64,000 nucleotides of DNA, taken from Verrucomicrobiaceae bacterium. GTDB taxonomy: Bacteria; Verrucomicrobiota; Verrucomicrobiia; Verrucomicrobiales; Verrucomicrobiaceae. This document shows, one piece after another, positions 51,940 through 60,050 of the stretch. A program made the position numbers and the translations under genes. The stretch spans positions 116,811 through 180,810 of the forward strand of contig JAIBCL010000014.1 in assembly GCA_019694165.1 (NCBI GenBank). The letters are read 5' to 3'. Positions within the stretch are counted from its first letter, which is position 1. The number at the start of each line of letters is the position of its first letter. The notes under the pieces are model-generated. The model searched no databases and had not been told where the DNA came from. It was given only the letters and a program-made list of their open reading frames with translations.

Positions 51940-52590
51940 TTACTCCGGCATGTCCTCGCCAAGGTAGGCGGCCAGATGTTTGCGCAGCTCGGTCCGCGCG
52001 CGGAAAAGCAGGCTCTTCACGGCGGGCAGGGACATGCCGAGCACTTTGCATATCTCCTCATACGGCACCTCCTCGTAGCGGCGCATGACCACGGCGAGGC
52101 GCTGTTTGTCCGGCAGCTTGCTGATCGCGATGTCCAGCGCGCGCTCAAGTTCGTCGTGCTGGGTGATCGTGTCGGCGGATGGCGCCATCGGGTGCGCGTA
52201 TTGCTTCGGCGGCTCGTCCTCGTTGGGCGACTCCATCGGCACTTCCTTGCGCCGGCCGCGCTTGCGCATCTCGTTGAAGACGAGGTTCCGCGTGATGGTG
52301 AACATCCAGGTGGTGAACTTCGCGCTCGGCTCGTAGCGCGGCGCGCTGCGCCAGATGCGCACGAAGACCTGCTGCGCGATGTCGTGCGCGTCGTCGAGGC
52401 TGTTCAGCATCCGGGCCACGGTGCCGATGATCGTGCGCTGATGAAGCTCGACGAGCTTTTCAAACGCCCGCTCATCCCCCTCCTTCACCCGCAGCATCAA
52501 CCGCACGCTCTCTTCATCCGACGACGCATCGGCCGCTCCTGTTTGGGCGGATTCGGAGGTTGGAGAAACGGGCCATTCCGGGTCCGGCAT
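51940..52590 (-). CDS. ECF-type RNA polymerase sigma factor
   Basis: 216 aa from MPDPEWPVSP. Region 2 is VRLMLRVKEGDERAFEKLVELHQRTIIG with -10 recognition RNLVFNEMRKRG after LDDAHDIAQQVFVRIWRSAP; region 4 is LPDKQRLAVVMRRYEEVPYEEICKVLGMSLPAVKSLLFRARTEL, whose last helix reads the -35. The region between has Pro-rich EVPMESPNEDEPPKQYA, a somewhat long linker. I found no anti-sigma gene adjacent on either side. An extended frame upstream is shadow. Confidence 0.93.
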   Translation of the reverse strand: MPDPEWPVSPTSESAQTGAADASSDEESVRLMLRVKEGDERAFEKLVELHQRTIIGTVARMLNSLDDAHDIAQQVFVRIWRSAPRYEPSAKFTTWMFTITRNLVFNEMRKRGRRKEVPMESPNEDEPPKQYAHPMAPSADTITQHDELERALDIAISKLPDKQRLAVVMRRYEEVPYEEICKVLGMSLPAVKSLLFRARTELRKHLAAYLGEDMPE

Positions 52591-53027
52591 GGGAAAAACG
52601 GGCGGACTGGGCGCGATGCTAGCCGTGGTCACGCGCGCTGTAAACCGCGGCGGCGCGCACCGGTTGCGCTGATGCGCCAATTGCCACCCTTTGCCGCTCC
52701 ATGGGACGACGGGCGGAATCAAGAAACAAGTTTTGCCCGGTGGGAGCACAGCCGCCACATGGTCCACCGGGTGCACATGCGGACAGTGGACCATGAAGGG
52801 CCATGCAGACTGACAAGTCCGGATCGAGCGCGCGGTCACGAATGCTGCTGTTGCTGGGTTGCAGTGTCGTGACCGGGTGGCTGCCGACCGCCGCTCCCCT
52901 CGCCCCTACTGCCGGCCCATGATCCTTCGTCGATCGCGACCCGCAAAATCGGGTGAAGATTCGCCAACCCGTGTCGTTCTCAGGCGCGGCGACAGTATTT
53001 GCTGAAACCCCGCCTCTTCCTCACAAC
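52591..53027. other. Shared upstream region of the sigma factor and DUF1549 genes
   Basis: 437 bp between the divergent sigma factor (minus) and DUF1549 gene 2 (plus). It holds a long perfect inverted repeat at 52758-52795 but no gene that I can support. Confidence 0.6.
52758..52795. promoter_or_regulatory. 10-bp perfect inverted repeat in divergent promoter region
   Basis: CATGGTCCAC (52758-52767) is exactly inverted as GTGGACCATG (52786-52795) with an 18-bp spacer containing GTGCAC. It is placed 168-205 bp upstream of the sigma factor start and 233-270 bp upstream of DUF1549. The long arms and wide spacing look like a regulator site or a cruciform rather than a terminator. Confidence 0.5.
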
Positions 53028-55166
53028 ATGAAGCAGCCCCTCACTTGCCTCACTCTTGCCCTGGTCTTCGCGGCCACGGGTGCCAGCGCGGCCGCATTGC
53101 CTGAGAGCGCGAAGATCGACGAGATTCTCGCGAAGGAATGGCAGAAGTACTCGCTCCAGCCGAACGAGAAAGCCTCGGACGAGGTGTTCCTGCGGCGCAT
53201 TTATGTCGATGTCGTCGGACGCATCCCGACCATCGACGAGGCGAAGGCGTTCCTTGCGAGCACGGACAAGGACAAGCGCGCGAATCTAATCGACCAGCTC
53301 CTGGGGAGCGACGGTTATGTGGCAAACTATTTCAATTACTTCGCTGACATCCTCCGGCTCCAGACGGACACGAAGGGCGCGCTCACCGGCTATGCGTATG
53401 CCGACTGGCTCAAAAGCGCGTTGAAGAAGAATCAGCCATGGGACGGCATGGTGCGCGAGCTATTGACCACCGACGGCTCGTCCTGGGACAGCGGCGCGAT
53501 CGGCTTCTACATGCGTGACCAGGGCATGCAGCTCGATCATCTGGCTGCGACAGTGCAGGTTTTCCTCGGCACCCAAATCGTCTGCGCGCAATGCCACAAC
53601 CACCCCTTCGACAAGTGGACGCAGATGGACTACTACCACATGGCCGCCTTCACCTACGGCATGGACTCGAAGAAGGGTTACAACCTGAACTTCGGCAAGA
53701 TGGGCAAGGAAGGGAAGAACTCGCCCGACGCACAAACGCTGCGTCGTGACCTCAAGTCGGTGCAGGAGTCGATCAAGGAAGTGGGCAAGGTTTTGCGCTA
53801 CACCACGATCACCGAGACGAACCGTCTGCCCAAACTGCCGCACGATTACAAGTACAGCGACGCGAAGCCGAACGAGGAAATCCAGCCCAAGTCAATGTTC
53901 GGCGAGGCGGTCGAGCAGAAAGAAGGCGAGTCGCGCATTGACGCCTTCGCACGCTGGATGACGGCTCCGGCGAATCCCCGCTTCACCGTTGTGATCGCGA
54001 ACCGTCTCTGGAAGCGCGCCATGGGCATGGGCCTCATCGAGCCGGTGGACGAAATGACTGACTCCACCGCTCCGTCGAATGGCGAGTTGATGAGCTACCT
54101 CGAAAAGCTCATGGCCGACAAGAAGTACGACATGAAGGCCTACCTGCGCGTGATCTTCAACAGCGACACCTATCAGCGCATGCCCAGCAAGAAGGACGTG
54201 GCGCTCGGCGAGACGTATCATTTCACCGGCCCGCTGATGCGCCGCCTCAGCGCCGAGCAGGTGTGGGACAGCGTGGCGACGCTCATCAAAGGCAACATCG
54301 ACGACAAAGCCTCCGAGCCGAACTATGCCGCCGAGCGGAAGCTCGATGCGCTCGGCAAGCTCTACGACACGCTCAGCAGCAAAGACCCGCGCCAGCTCGT
54401 CGAGGACATCAAGTCCAAGGGTGGTGCTGAGTCGCCCGAGAAGCTGGCGAAGATCAAGGAGCTGACCGACAAGGCGAACGAACTGCGCCGTGCTGGCAAT
54501 AAAGAGGAGGCTTCGAAGCTTCAGAAGCAGGTTTCCAGCCTCCGCAACAGCGGGAGGAAGGACGCCTTCGCAGCCGTGCTCGGTGAAGAAGGTGCCCGTG
54601 AGTTCCAGCGCGACTATCGTGAGGGCGGCGTGAAGGCCAAGGGAGGCAAGGAGAAGGACGGTCTCGTGCGTGCGAGCTTGAGCCGCGCTGAAATCGAGAA
54701 AATCATGGCCGACGCCGGTGGCGACAAAAAGAAGGCCCGCGAGTTGATCGATGCAGCCCAAAAGCGGAACAAGGTCGGCCTCGCGATGGTCAATGGAGCC
54801 ACGCGCGCCTCCGACCTGCCCAGCCCGTCGCCGCGCGGCCACATGCTGCGCATCTTCGGCCAGAGTGATCGTGAGACGATCGAGAACGCCAGCCGCGAAG
54901 CCGCCGTGCCGCAGGCCCTCGCGCTCCTGAACGGCCCGGTCGCCGACGCGCTCGTGAATGACAACTCCGACTTCTCGCAGCAAGTCGCGCGCGAATCCAC
55001 GAACGACGCCAAAATGGACGCCGTCTTCCTGGGCCTCCTCTCGCGCCGCCCGACCGCCGATGAGAAGAAGATCATCGCCGGCGTGATGACCGAACGCGGC
55101 GACAACGCGAAGGCCGACGTGGTCCATGCCTTGCTGAACACGGGTGAATTTCTTTTTGTGAAGTAA
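53028..55166 (+). CDS. DUF1549 / DUF1553 secreted protein, pair 2
   Basis: 712 aa from MKQPLTCLTL, signal peptide to about residue 22. DUF1549 spans about 25-225 with the heme-type CAQCH (C186, C189, H190) in CAQCHNHPFDKWT; DUF1553 includes RGHMLRIFGQSDRETIENASREA near the C-terminus. A charged coiled-coil segment (KLAKIKELTDKANELRRAGNKEE) connects them. It lacks about 130 residues of inter-domain sequence found in the copy at 6140. It precedes its DUF1501 partner by 20 bp. The shared block order marks it as a paralogue rather than a direct recent duplicate, since sequences differ clearly between copies. Confidence 0.92.
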   Translation: MKQPLTCLTLALVFAATGASAAALPESAKIDEILAKEWQKYSLQPNEKASDEVFLRRIYVDVVGRIPTIDEAKAFLASTDKDKRANLIDQLLGSDGYVANYFNYFADILRLQTDTKGALTGYAYADWLKSALKKNQPWDGMVRELLTTDGSSWDSGAIGFYMRDQGMQLDHLAATVQVFLGTQIVCAQCHNHPFDKWTQMDYYHMAAFTYGMDSKKGYNLNFGKMGKEGKNSPDAQTLRRDLKSVQESIKEVGKVLRYTTITETNRLPKLPHDYKYSDAKPNEEIQPKSMFGEAVEQKEGESRIDAFARWMTAPANPRFTVVIANRLWKRAMGMGLIEPVDEMTDSTAPSNGELMSYLEKLMADKKYDMKAYLRVIFNSDTYQRMPSKKDVALGETYHFTGPLMRRLSAEQVWDSVATLIKGNIDDKASEPNYAAERKLDALGKLYDTLSSKDPRQLVEDIKSKGGAESPEKLAKIKELTDKANELRRAGNKEEASKLQKQVSSLRNSGRKDAFAAVLGEEGAREFQRDYREGGVKAKGGKEKDGLVRASLSRAEIEKIMADAGGDKKKARELIDAAQKRNKVGLAMVNGATRASDLPSPSPRGHMLRIFGQSDRETIENASREAAVPQALALLNGPVADALVNDNSDFSQQVARESTNDAKMDAVFLGLLSRRPTADEKKIIAGVMTERGDNAKADVVHALLNTGEFLFVK

Positions 55167-55186
55167 CCCTCAAACCATCTTTCTCG

Positions 55187-56488
55187 ATGAACACCCTCCT
55201 CTCCAAAGCCGACCTGCTCTCCCGCCGCGATTTCGTATCGCGCATGGCCAAAACGTGCCTCGGCGTGACTGCGGCGCCGATGCTGTTTGAGCAGAAGGCG
55301 CACGCGATCTTCGATGGCTCGTCGAAGCTCCGGCAGGTGCCGACGGCGCGGAACGTCATCTATTTGTACATGTCCGGTGGCATGAGCCATCTGGACACGT
55401 TCAATGCGCAGCCCGGCACCGATGAAGCAGGGCCGGTGAAGCACATCAAGACTTCTGCCGACGGCGTGCTGCTGAGCGAGTATCTGCCGGAGACCGCCAA
55501 GCACATGCACCATGTTGCCATCGTGAACTCGCTCATGTCCACGCAGGGCGCGCACGCGCAGGCGAATTATTTCATGCACACCAGCTACACGGTGCGCAGC
55601 ACGATCAAGCATCCCTCGATGGGCGCTTGGATGACGAAGTTCCAGGGCCGCAGCAATCCCTCGCTGCCAGCCAGCGTCGTCATCACGAATGACAGCAAGC
55701 ATCCCGGCGCGGGCTTCTTCGAGGCGTCGATGTCGCCGCTCAGCATCAGCAATCCGGCGTCAGGCCTGCAAAACGTACATCGCCTCGCGCACCTGACCGA
55801 AGACGATCTCGATTACCGCATCAACCTCGCGCAGAAGCTCGACACGCAGTTCCGCGCTCAGTACGACTACGCCGATGTGCGCGCCTATGGCGACATCTAC
55901 AAGGACGCCGTGAAGATCATGAAGAGCGAGGACCTCGTCGCCTTCGACCTGAACAAGGAGCCCGACGAAATGCACAAGCTCTACGGCAGCGGCACCTTCA
56001 GCCAGGGCTGCCTCCTCGCGCGGCGCCTCGTCGAGCACGGCATCCGTTTTGTCGAAGTCAGCCTCGGCGGTTGGGACACCCACAATGACAACTTCGTCCG
56101 CGTGCCCGAGCAATGCGCCACCCTCGACAAAGCGCTGGCCGCCCTGCTTGGCGATCTCTCCACGCGCGGCATGCTCGACGACACGCTCGTCGTGCTCACC
56201 ACCGAATTCGGCCGCACGCCGAAGATCAATCAGAACGAAGGCCGCGACCACTATCCGAAGGCGTTCTCCAGCATCCTCGCCGGCGGCGGCATCCGCGGCG
56301 GCCAGATCTACGGCAAGACCGACAAAGGCGGCCACGAGGTGACCGATGATCGCGTCAGCATCCCCGACTTCAACGCCACCATCGCCTACGCCCTCGGCCT
56401 GCCGCTCGACCAGGTCATCTTCAGCCCGAGCAAGCGTCCGTTCACCGTCGCCGACAAAGGCCAGCCGCTGTTGCCGTTGTTCGGCTGA
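55187..56488 (+). CDS. DUF1501 exported protein, pair 2
   Basis: 433 aa. Twin-arginine-like start LLSRRDFVSRMAKT, cleavage likely after QKAHA. Core blocks match the copy at 8702: VIYLYMSGGMSHLDTFN, HTSYTVRSTIKHPSMG, SLGGWDTHNDNF, LTTEFGRTPKINQNEGRDHYPKAFS, and IFSPSKRPFTVADKGQP. Operon with DUF1549 gene 2. The twin Arg and the folded, metal-dependent-looking domain suggest export by Tat. Downstream is a short perfect palindrome (56561-56582). Confidence 0.92.
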   Translation: MNTLLSKADLLSRRDFVSRMAKTCLGVTAAPMLFEQKAHAIFDGSSKLRQVPTARNVIYLYMSGGMSHLDTFNAQPGTDEAGPVKHIKTSADGVLLSEYLPETAKHMHHVAIVNSLMSTQGAHAQANYFMHTSYTVRSTIKHPSMGAWMTKFQGRSNPSLPASVVITNDSKHPGAGFFEASMSPLSISNPASGLQNVHRLAHLTEDDLDYRINLAQKLDTQFRAQYDYADVRAYGDIYKDAVKIMKSEDLVAFDLNKEPDEMHKLYGSGTFSQGCLLARRLVEHGIRFVEVSLGGWDTHNDNFVRVPEQCATLDKALAALLGDLSTRGMLDDTLVVLTTEFGRTPKINQNEGRDHYPKAFSSILAGGGIRGGQIYGKTDKGGHEVTDDRVSIPDFNATIAYALGLPLDQVIFSPSKRPFTVADKGQPLLPLFG

Positions 56489-56810
56489 GGGCAGTTCGTT
56501 TCCGCCAAGCATCTGCAGCGTCTCGCCCGTCTTTCGCGGCGAGGTGAACGCAAACCGGTAGGGACGCGCTACGTCGCGTCCCAAGAATCCGAGGGCGCGC
56601 GTGCGAAGGGAACGCCAGTGGCCTCTGGCACGTCAGCCCGCGAGTCGGCACAGCGATCCGAACGCGCACCAGGGAAGGCCACCGTCGGCATGTTTGTTCA
56701 CGCACTCCAAAAATGGGCCGCGACGCAGCGACGGCCCCACCCATCCTCCTTGCCCGACGAGGACGGCGGTGACCCAGCGCACACTCACGACACACGCCGC
56801 GCCCTACCAT
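56489..56810. other. Intergenic region with a short palindrome
   Basis: 322 bp between convergent DUF1501 and ThuA-like genes. The palindrome at 56561-56582 is the only structure noted. Open frames here (for example an Arg-rich plus-strand frame starting 56618) look like noise from GC-rich DNA. Confidence 0.6.
56561..56582. repeat. 8-bp palindrome downstream of DUF1501 gene 2
   Basis: GGGACGCG (56561-56568) pairs with CGCGTCCC (56575-56582), loop CTACGT. Compact and self-complementary like the other REP-like palindromes in this window. Confidence 0.55.
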
Positions 56811-57602
56811 TCACTTCTTCGGTCCGTAGCCGGGCTTCGGCTTGCCGTTTTCGTCTAGCTTGTCGCAGGCCCAGAGGAGGCCCCGGGCGACGAGGTCGAG
56901 GTACACAGGGTCTTCCATGGTGCTGTTGTTGTGGCCCATCGTGGTGCCGAAGACCTTGCCTTTGCCGTTGGTGTTCACCCAGATCAGGTTGTGATCCTTT
57001 TGCGTGTCTTCGCCGAAGGCTTTCGCGAGCGGAACGAAGCCGGGATACAAGATTTCGTTCTTGTAGAGTTCGTCCGCCTTGTCGAGCCACTCCATCGGGA
57101 AGCCCTTCATCACGGGATGCTCGGGCGCGAGGTTCTTCACATGCAGGTCGCGGTTCTTCTCGTGGCTCATGCTCTTCTGGCCGATCACATGCCGCCATGC
57201 GTCCGTCTCCGCCATGCGGTAGCTGTGCGTGGAGCAGTGCAGCACGACGGCGGGCAGGCCGTCGAAGTGCGGCTTCGCGATGCGCTCGACGAAGGCCACG
57301 TCGGTGATGCCGCCGAAACACTCGTTGTGCAGCACGACATCATAGCCCTTCGCCCAGTCGTCCTTCTCGTAGATGCTGATGCGGTGCATCTTGTCCTTCT
57401 TGCCCTCGGGGCCTTCTTCATGGATGACGGTGAACTCGACGTTTGCCCGCGCGCCGATGCCTTCCTGCAGGATCATTTTCTGCATCTCGTAATCGTGGCA
57501 GCAGCCGCCGGTGACCATGAGGACCTTGAGCGGCTTTACGTCCCCGGCATGGACGGCGAAGGCGGAAAAAACAAACAGAGAGACGAGCAGGGCGGTTTTC
57601 AT
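56811..57602 (-). CDS. ThuA-like domain secreted protein
   Basis: 263 aa with signal peptide (MKTALLVSLFVFSAFAVHA). Class I glutamine amidotransferase-like fold of the ThuA family: KVLMVTGGCCHDYEMQ, GYDVVLHNECFGG, LPAVVLHCSTHSYR, HPVMKGFP and KGKVFGTTMGHNN. ThuA proteins are linked to 3-keto-sugar or trehalose metabolism; in this phylum exported members accompany DUF1080 and epimerase genes, as here with the TIM barrel at 59034. The catalytic cysteine position of true amidotransferases is not preserved, so it is probably not an amidotransferase. Confidence 0.88.
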   Translation of the reverse strand: MKTALLVSLFVFSAFAVHAGDVKPLKVLMVTGGCCHDYEMQKMILQEGIGARANVEFTVIHEEGPEGKKDKMHRISIYEKDDWAKGYDVVLHNECFGGITDVAFVERIAKPHFDGLPAVVLHCSTHSYRMAETDAWRHVIGQKSMSHEKNRDLHVKNLAPEHPVMKGFPMEWLDKADELYKNEILYPGFVPLAKAFGEDTQKDHNLIWVNTNGKGKVFGTTMGHNNSTMEDPVYLDLVARGLLWACDKLDENGKPKPGYGPKK

Positions 57603-57677
57603 GGAGTGTGGTGCAGTGTGCTATGTGCGGCCCCATCCAACGAAGCAGCTACGAATTTTCTCTCGTGCGGGAGGAGA

Positions 57678-57766
57678 GTCCTTTGAGTCCCTTTGGTCCC
57701 TTAAGTCCCTTCGAATACCGGAGAGCATCCGAAGGGACGGAAGAGACTGAAGCGACCGAACGGACG
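57678..57766. repeat. Two inverted nonamer arrays upstream of the ThuA-like gene
   Basis: Left array: GTCCTTTGA, GTCCCTTTG, GTCCCTTAA, GTCCCTTCG (57678-57713). Right array: GAAGGGACG, GAAGAGACT, GAAGCGACC, GAACGGACG (57731-57766). The right unit is the reverse complement of the left type (GTCCCTTC), separated by 17 bp. Same architecture as the heptamer arrays but with a 9-bp period. Confidence 0.8.
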
Positions 57767-57777
57767 CAAGCTGGCGG

Positions 57778-58722
57778 CTACGGCACCTCCTCGCCGGAGC
57801 CGATGTAGTACCAGCCCTTCACCTTTCCGCTCACCACGACAGCCTGCGCATCCACGGGCATGGGGCCGAAGATCGTCTTGGCATCGTAGTTCACCTTGAT
57901 GGACCAGCCGTCGCGGCCATCGACCTTGGTGGGATTCGGTGGTCCCCAGGAGTGGATGTTGGTTTTCGTGATCTCCGTCACCTGCTCGGACGCGATGCTG
58001 GCAAGGAGAAGCGGGTAGCTGCCGTCGGGGTTGCGCGTGGGCATGCCGGTCGCATCAAGACTGCCCGTCGGCGCGACGAAAACACCCTGCGCCTTCAGCG
58101 CGGCCTGCTTCTTCGCGTAAAGCTCGCGCAGGTAGGCGGTGCGCTTTGGCTTCCAGTCTTCATAGGCGGCGACGAGGTTCGACTTCAAGTCGGTGGCTTC
58201 CAGTGGCACCGTGGCGCGCGCGGGCGATTGCTCGGTCGGTGCCACAGTGACAGCGGAATTGTCGAATGCGAGCGCGACCACCGGCGCGCCAGCCGCCATC
58301 TTCGAAGTGCCCGCGCCCATTTTGAACTGCACGTCCTGCGCGAGATGAACCGGGCGCGGAAAAGCGCTCGACGGCACCTTGGTCCAGTTCGTGGTCAGCT
58401 TCTCGATGGGATCGTAAGTTGGCGGCATGAAGCCGTTGGCTTCCACTTTCGGTTTTGCCATCGGCGGCGTGTCCGGCGAAGGCGCGCTGGTGACTGCGGC
58501 CGGCGGCGGGGACGAGGCCGTGGTGCCCGCGGGTGTCTCCTTTGCCGGAGCCGTCACATTGTCTTCCACCGGCGCGGATTTGAAGACGGGGCCGTCGTCA
58601 TGTTTTTTCGCGGCGATGTTCAGCGACTTGAACACCACCTTGGTCCCAGGCGGCGCCATGAAGTAATCGTAACCAAGAAATGCGGCGGCAAAGATCAGGA
58701 GGGTGAAGAACAGGGCTTTCAT
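57778..58722 (-). CDS. Hypothetical secreted or membrane-anchored protein
   Basis: 314 aa. The N-terminus is hydrophobic (MKALFFTLLIFAAAFLGYDYFM) and is followed by a Lys/Pro/Ala-rich stretch (about 25-110; KETPAGTTASSPPPAAVTSAPSP) that looks like a flexible spacer. The ordered part has FKMGAGTSKMAAGAPVVALAFDN, DLKSNLVAAYEDWKPKRTAYLREL, PLLLASIASEQVTEITKTNIHSW and a C-terminal YDAKTIFGPMPVDAQAVVVSGKVKGWYYIGS. I do not recognise a family; likely a lineage-specific envelope protein. Confidence 0.75.
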   Translation of the reverse strand: MKALFFTLLIFAAAFLGYDYFMAPPGTKVVFKSLNIAAKKHDDGPVFKSAPVEDNVTAPAKETPAGTTASSPPPAAVTSAPSPDTPPMAKPKVEANGFMPPTYDPIEKLTTNWTKVPSSAFPRPVHLAQDVQFKMGAGTSKMAAGAPVVALAFDNSAVTVAPTEQSPARATVPLEATDLKSNLVAAYEDWKPKRTAYLRELYAKKQAALKAQGVFVAPTGSLDATGMPTRNPDGSYPLLLASIASEQVTEITKTNIHSWGPPNPTKVDGRDGWSIKVNYDAKTIFGPMPVDAQAVVVSGKVKGWYYIGSGEEVP

Positions 58723-59033
58723 CGTTTTGAGGGTGCAATGGAGTGCATCAATTCCGCCCGGTGCGCAAATGGACGGCCATCGCGGACAACGGGTGACGCA
58801 GAAACGACGTGTGACCCGGGAGTTTGCTTTGAAAAAAGCTCACGTCTTCAGTCACCGTCGCTCATGCGCGACGTACGCGACCTCGGCCTCGTGCGCGCCA
58901 CGTGCCTGCCCTGTCAGGCGACACGGCAGGCGTTCACGGGGCCAATTTTTGCTGCGGAGGTTGCTGACAGCGCTCCAGCGTGCCGGAGCCGAAGGAGATC
59001 ACATCGGTATCGCGCGCTTTGCACGGCGCGGCC
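58723..59033. other. Intergenic stretch upstream of the 57778 gene
   Basis: 311 bp without a supportable gene. The inverted pair GCCTGCC (58904-58910) and GGCAGGC (58925-58931) with a 14-nt loop is the only structure noted; its strength is modest. Confidence 0.45.
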
Positions 59034-59897
59034 TTATGCGACCAGGGGGTGAAGCTGCTCCTTGCACCAGGCACCGTTCTGCTTCGTCACGCCATCGGGG
59101 TCATCGACCGCAACGTGCGCTTCATCTTCGCAGATGATCCAGCCCTCATAGTTCCGCGAGACGAGCCACTCGGTGATCTTGTGGAAGTCGAGCTTGCCCG
59201 TGCCCATCTGCGACCACGGCTCTGGGCCGTTGCCGGAGAAGTCCTTGTAATGGATGTGGTTCACCAGGTGCTGCCACTTGTTCAGCGTGGCGATCACGTC
59301 CATGCCGCCGCGCGCGATGTGGCCCACGTCGGGCGTCCAGCCCGTCACCTTCGGATCGAGGCTGCTGAGCACCACATCGTAGTCTTCCTGCGTGCGCACG
59401 AGCGAGGCGGGCGGGCTGTTCGGGTGATAGGAGCACTTCAGGCCGGCGTCGGTGGCGCGCTTCGAGACGTTGTTCACGTTGCGCGCCACGTTGAGCCGGC
59501 GGCGCTGCAGGTCCTTCGTGCGTCCGCTCGGCAGCGTGACGGTGCCGAGCATCGCTCCGGGGAATTGCTTGAGCAGATTGATCGTGAAGTCCGCCGCTTC
59601 CTTTTCCGCGGGCGTCTCCGTGTCGCCGTCCCAAGCACACACGAGGGCGAGGCCGGCGAGCTTCATCTTATGCTGGTCGAGCGTGTCCTTGAGCTTCTTG
59701 CCATCACAGAAATCACCGAGCCAGTACTTGCAGCAGCCCAGCGCACTCTCGGAGATTTCGAGAACCATGGGCTCGATGCCGGTGAATCCCGCTTCAGCTG
59801 CCACCTTGATCATGTGGTCGAGCTTGTTGTTGTAACCTTTCCCGGTGCCCTGCATGAACCAGGTATAGACTTCGGAGCCGAACTGAATTTTTCCCAT
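59034..59897 (-). CDS. Sugar phosphate isomerase/epimerase-like TIM barrel
   Basis: 287 aa without signal peptide: FGSEVYTWFMQGTGKGY, AAEAGFTGIEPMVLEI, LAGLALVCAWD, KCSYHPNSPPAS, GWTPDVGHIARGG, HIHYKDFSGN and GWIICEDEAHVAVDDP, i.e. the metal-site Glu/His/Asp/Glu series of xylose-isomerase-like epimerases. It belongs to the same superfamily as the 152 gene but differs in sequence. Substrate unknown; clustering with ThuA-like and SGNH hydrolase genes suggests sugar metabolism. Confidence 0.88.
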   Translation of the reverse strand: MGKIQFGSEVYTWFMQGTGKGYNNKLDHMIKVAAEAGFTGIEPMVLEISESALGCCKYWLGDFCDGKKLKDTLDQHKMKLAGLALVCAWDGDTETPAEKEAADFTINLLKQFPGAMLGTVTLPSGRTKDLQRRRLNVARNVNNVSKRATDAGLKCSYHPNSPPASLVRTQEDYDVVLSSLDPKVTGWTPDVGHIARGGMDVIATLNKWQHLVNHIHYKDFSGNGPEPWSQMGTGKLDFHKITEWLVSRNYEGWIICEDEAHVAVDDPDGVTKQNGAWCKEQLHPLVA

Positions 59898-60050
59898 GAC
59901 GTGCTGTGAGGTTGAATTGAATTGGTGGTAGCGAAACGGCGCAAATTGGAAGCGAGGCGCACGTCATTGTCCAGCGCGGAATTCGAGGCAAGAAGGGGGT
60001 GGTGCGCCGTTCGAGCAACGGCGGCTCAACAATGGACAAATCGGTGGCCG

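Noticed and set aside
49035..52590. RapA helicase and sigma factor considered as a phage-defence island
   Set aside because: RapA shows the housekeeping RNA polymerase-associated architecture; no nuclease, methylase or integrase is near.
56618..57307. A 229-codon Arg/Cys-rich plus-strand frame near the ThuA gene
   Set aside because: Its second half is antisense to the ThuA-like gene and the composition is typical of non-coding high-GC DNA.
38502..57766. Heptamer and nonamer arrays considered as CRISPR
   Set aside because: Units are only 7 or 9 bp, lack spacers, and no cas gene is in the window.
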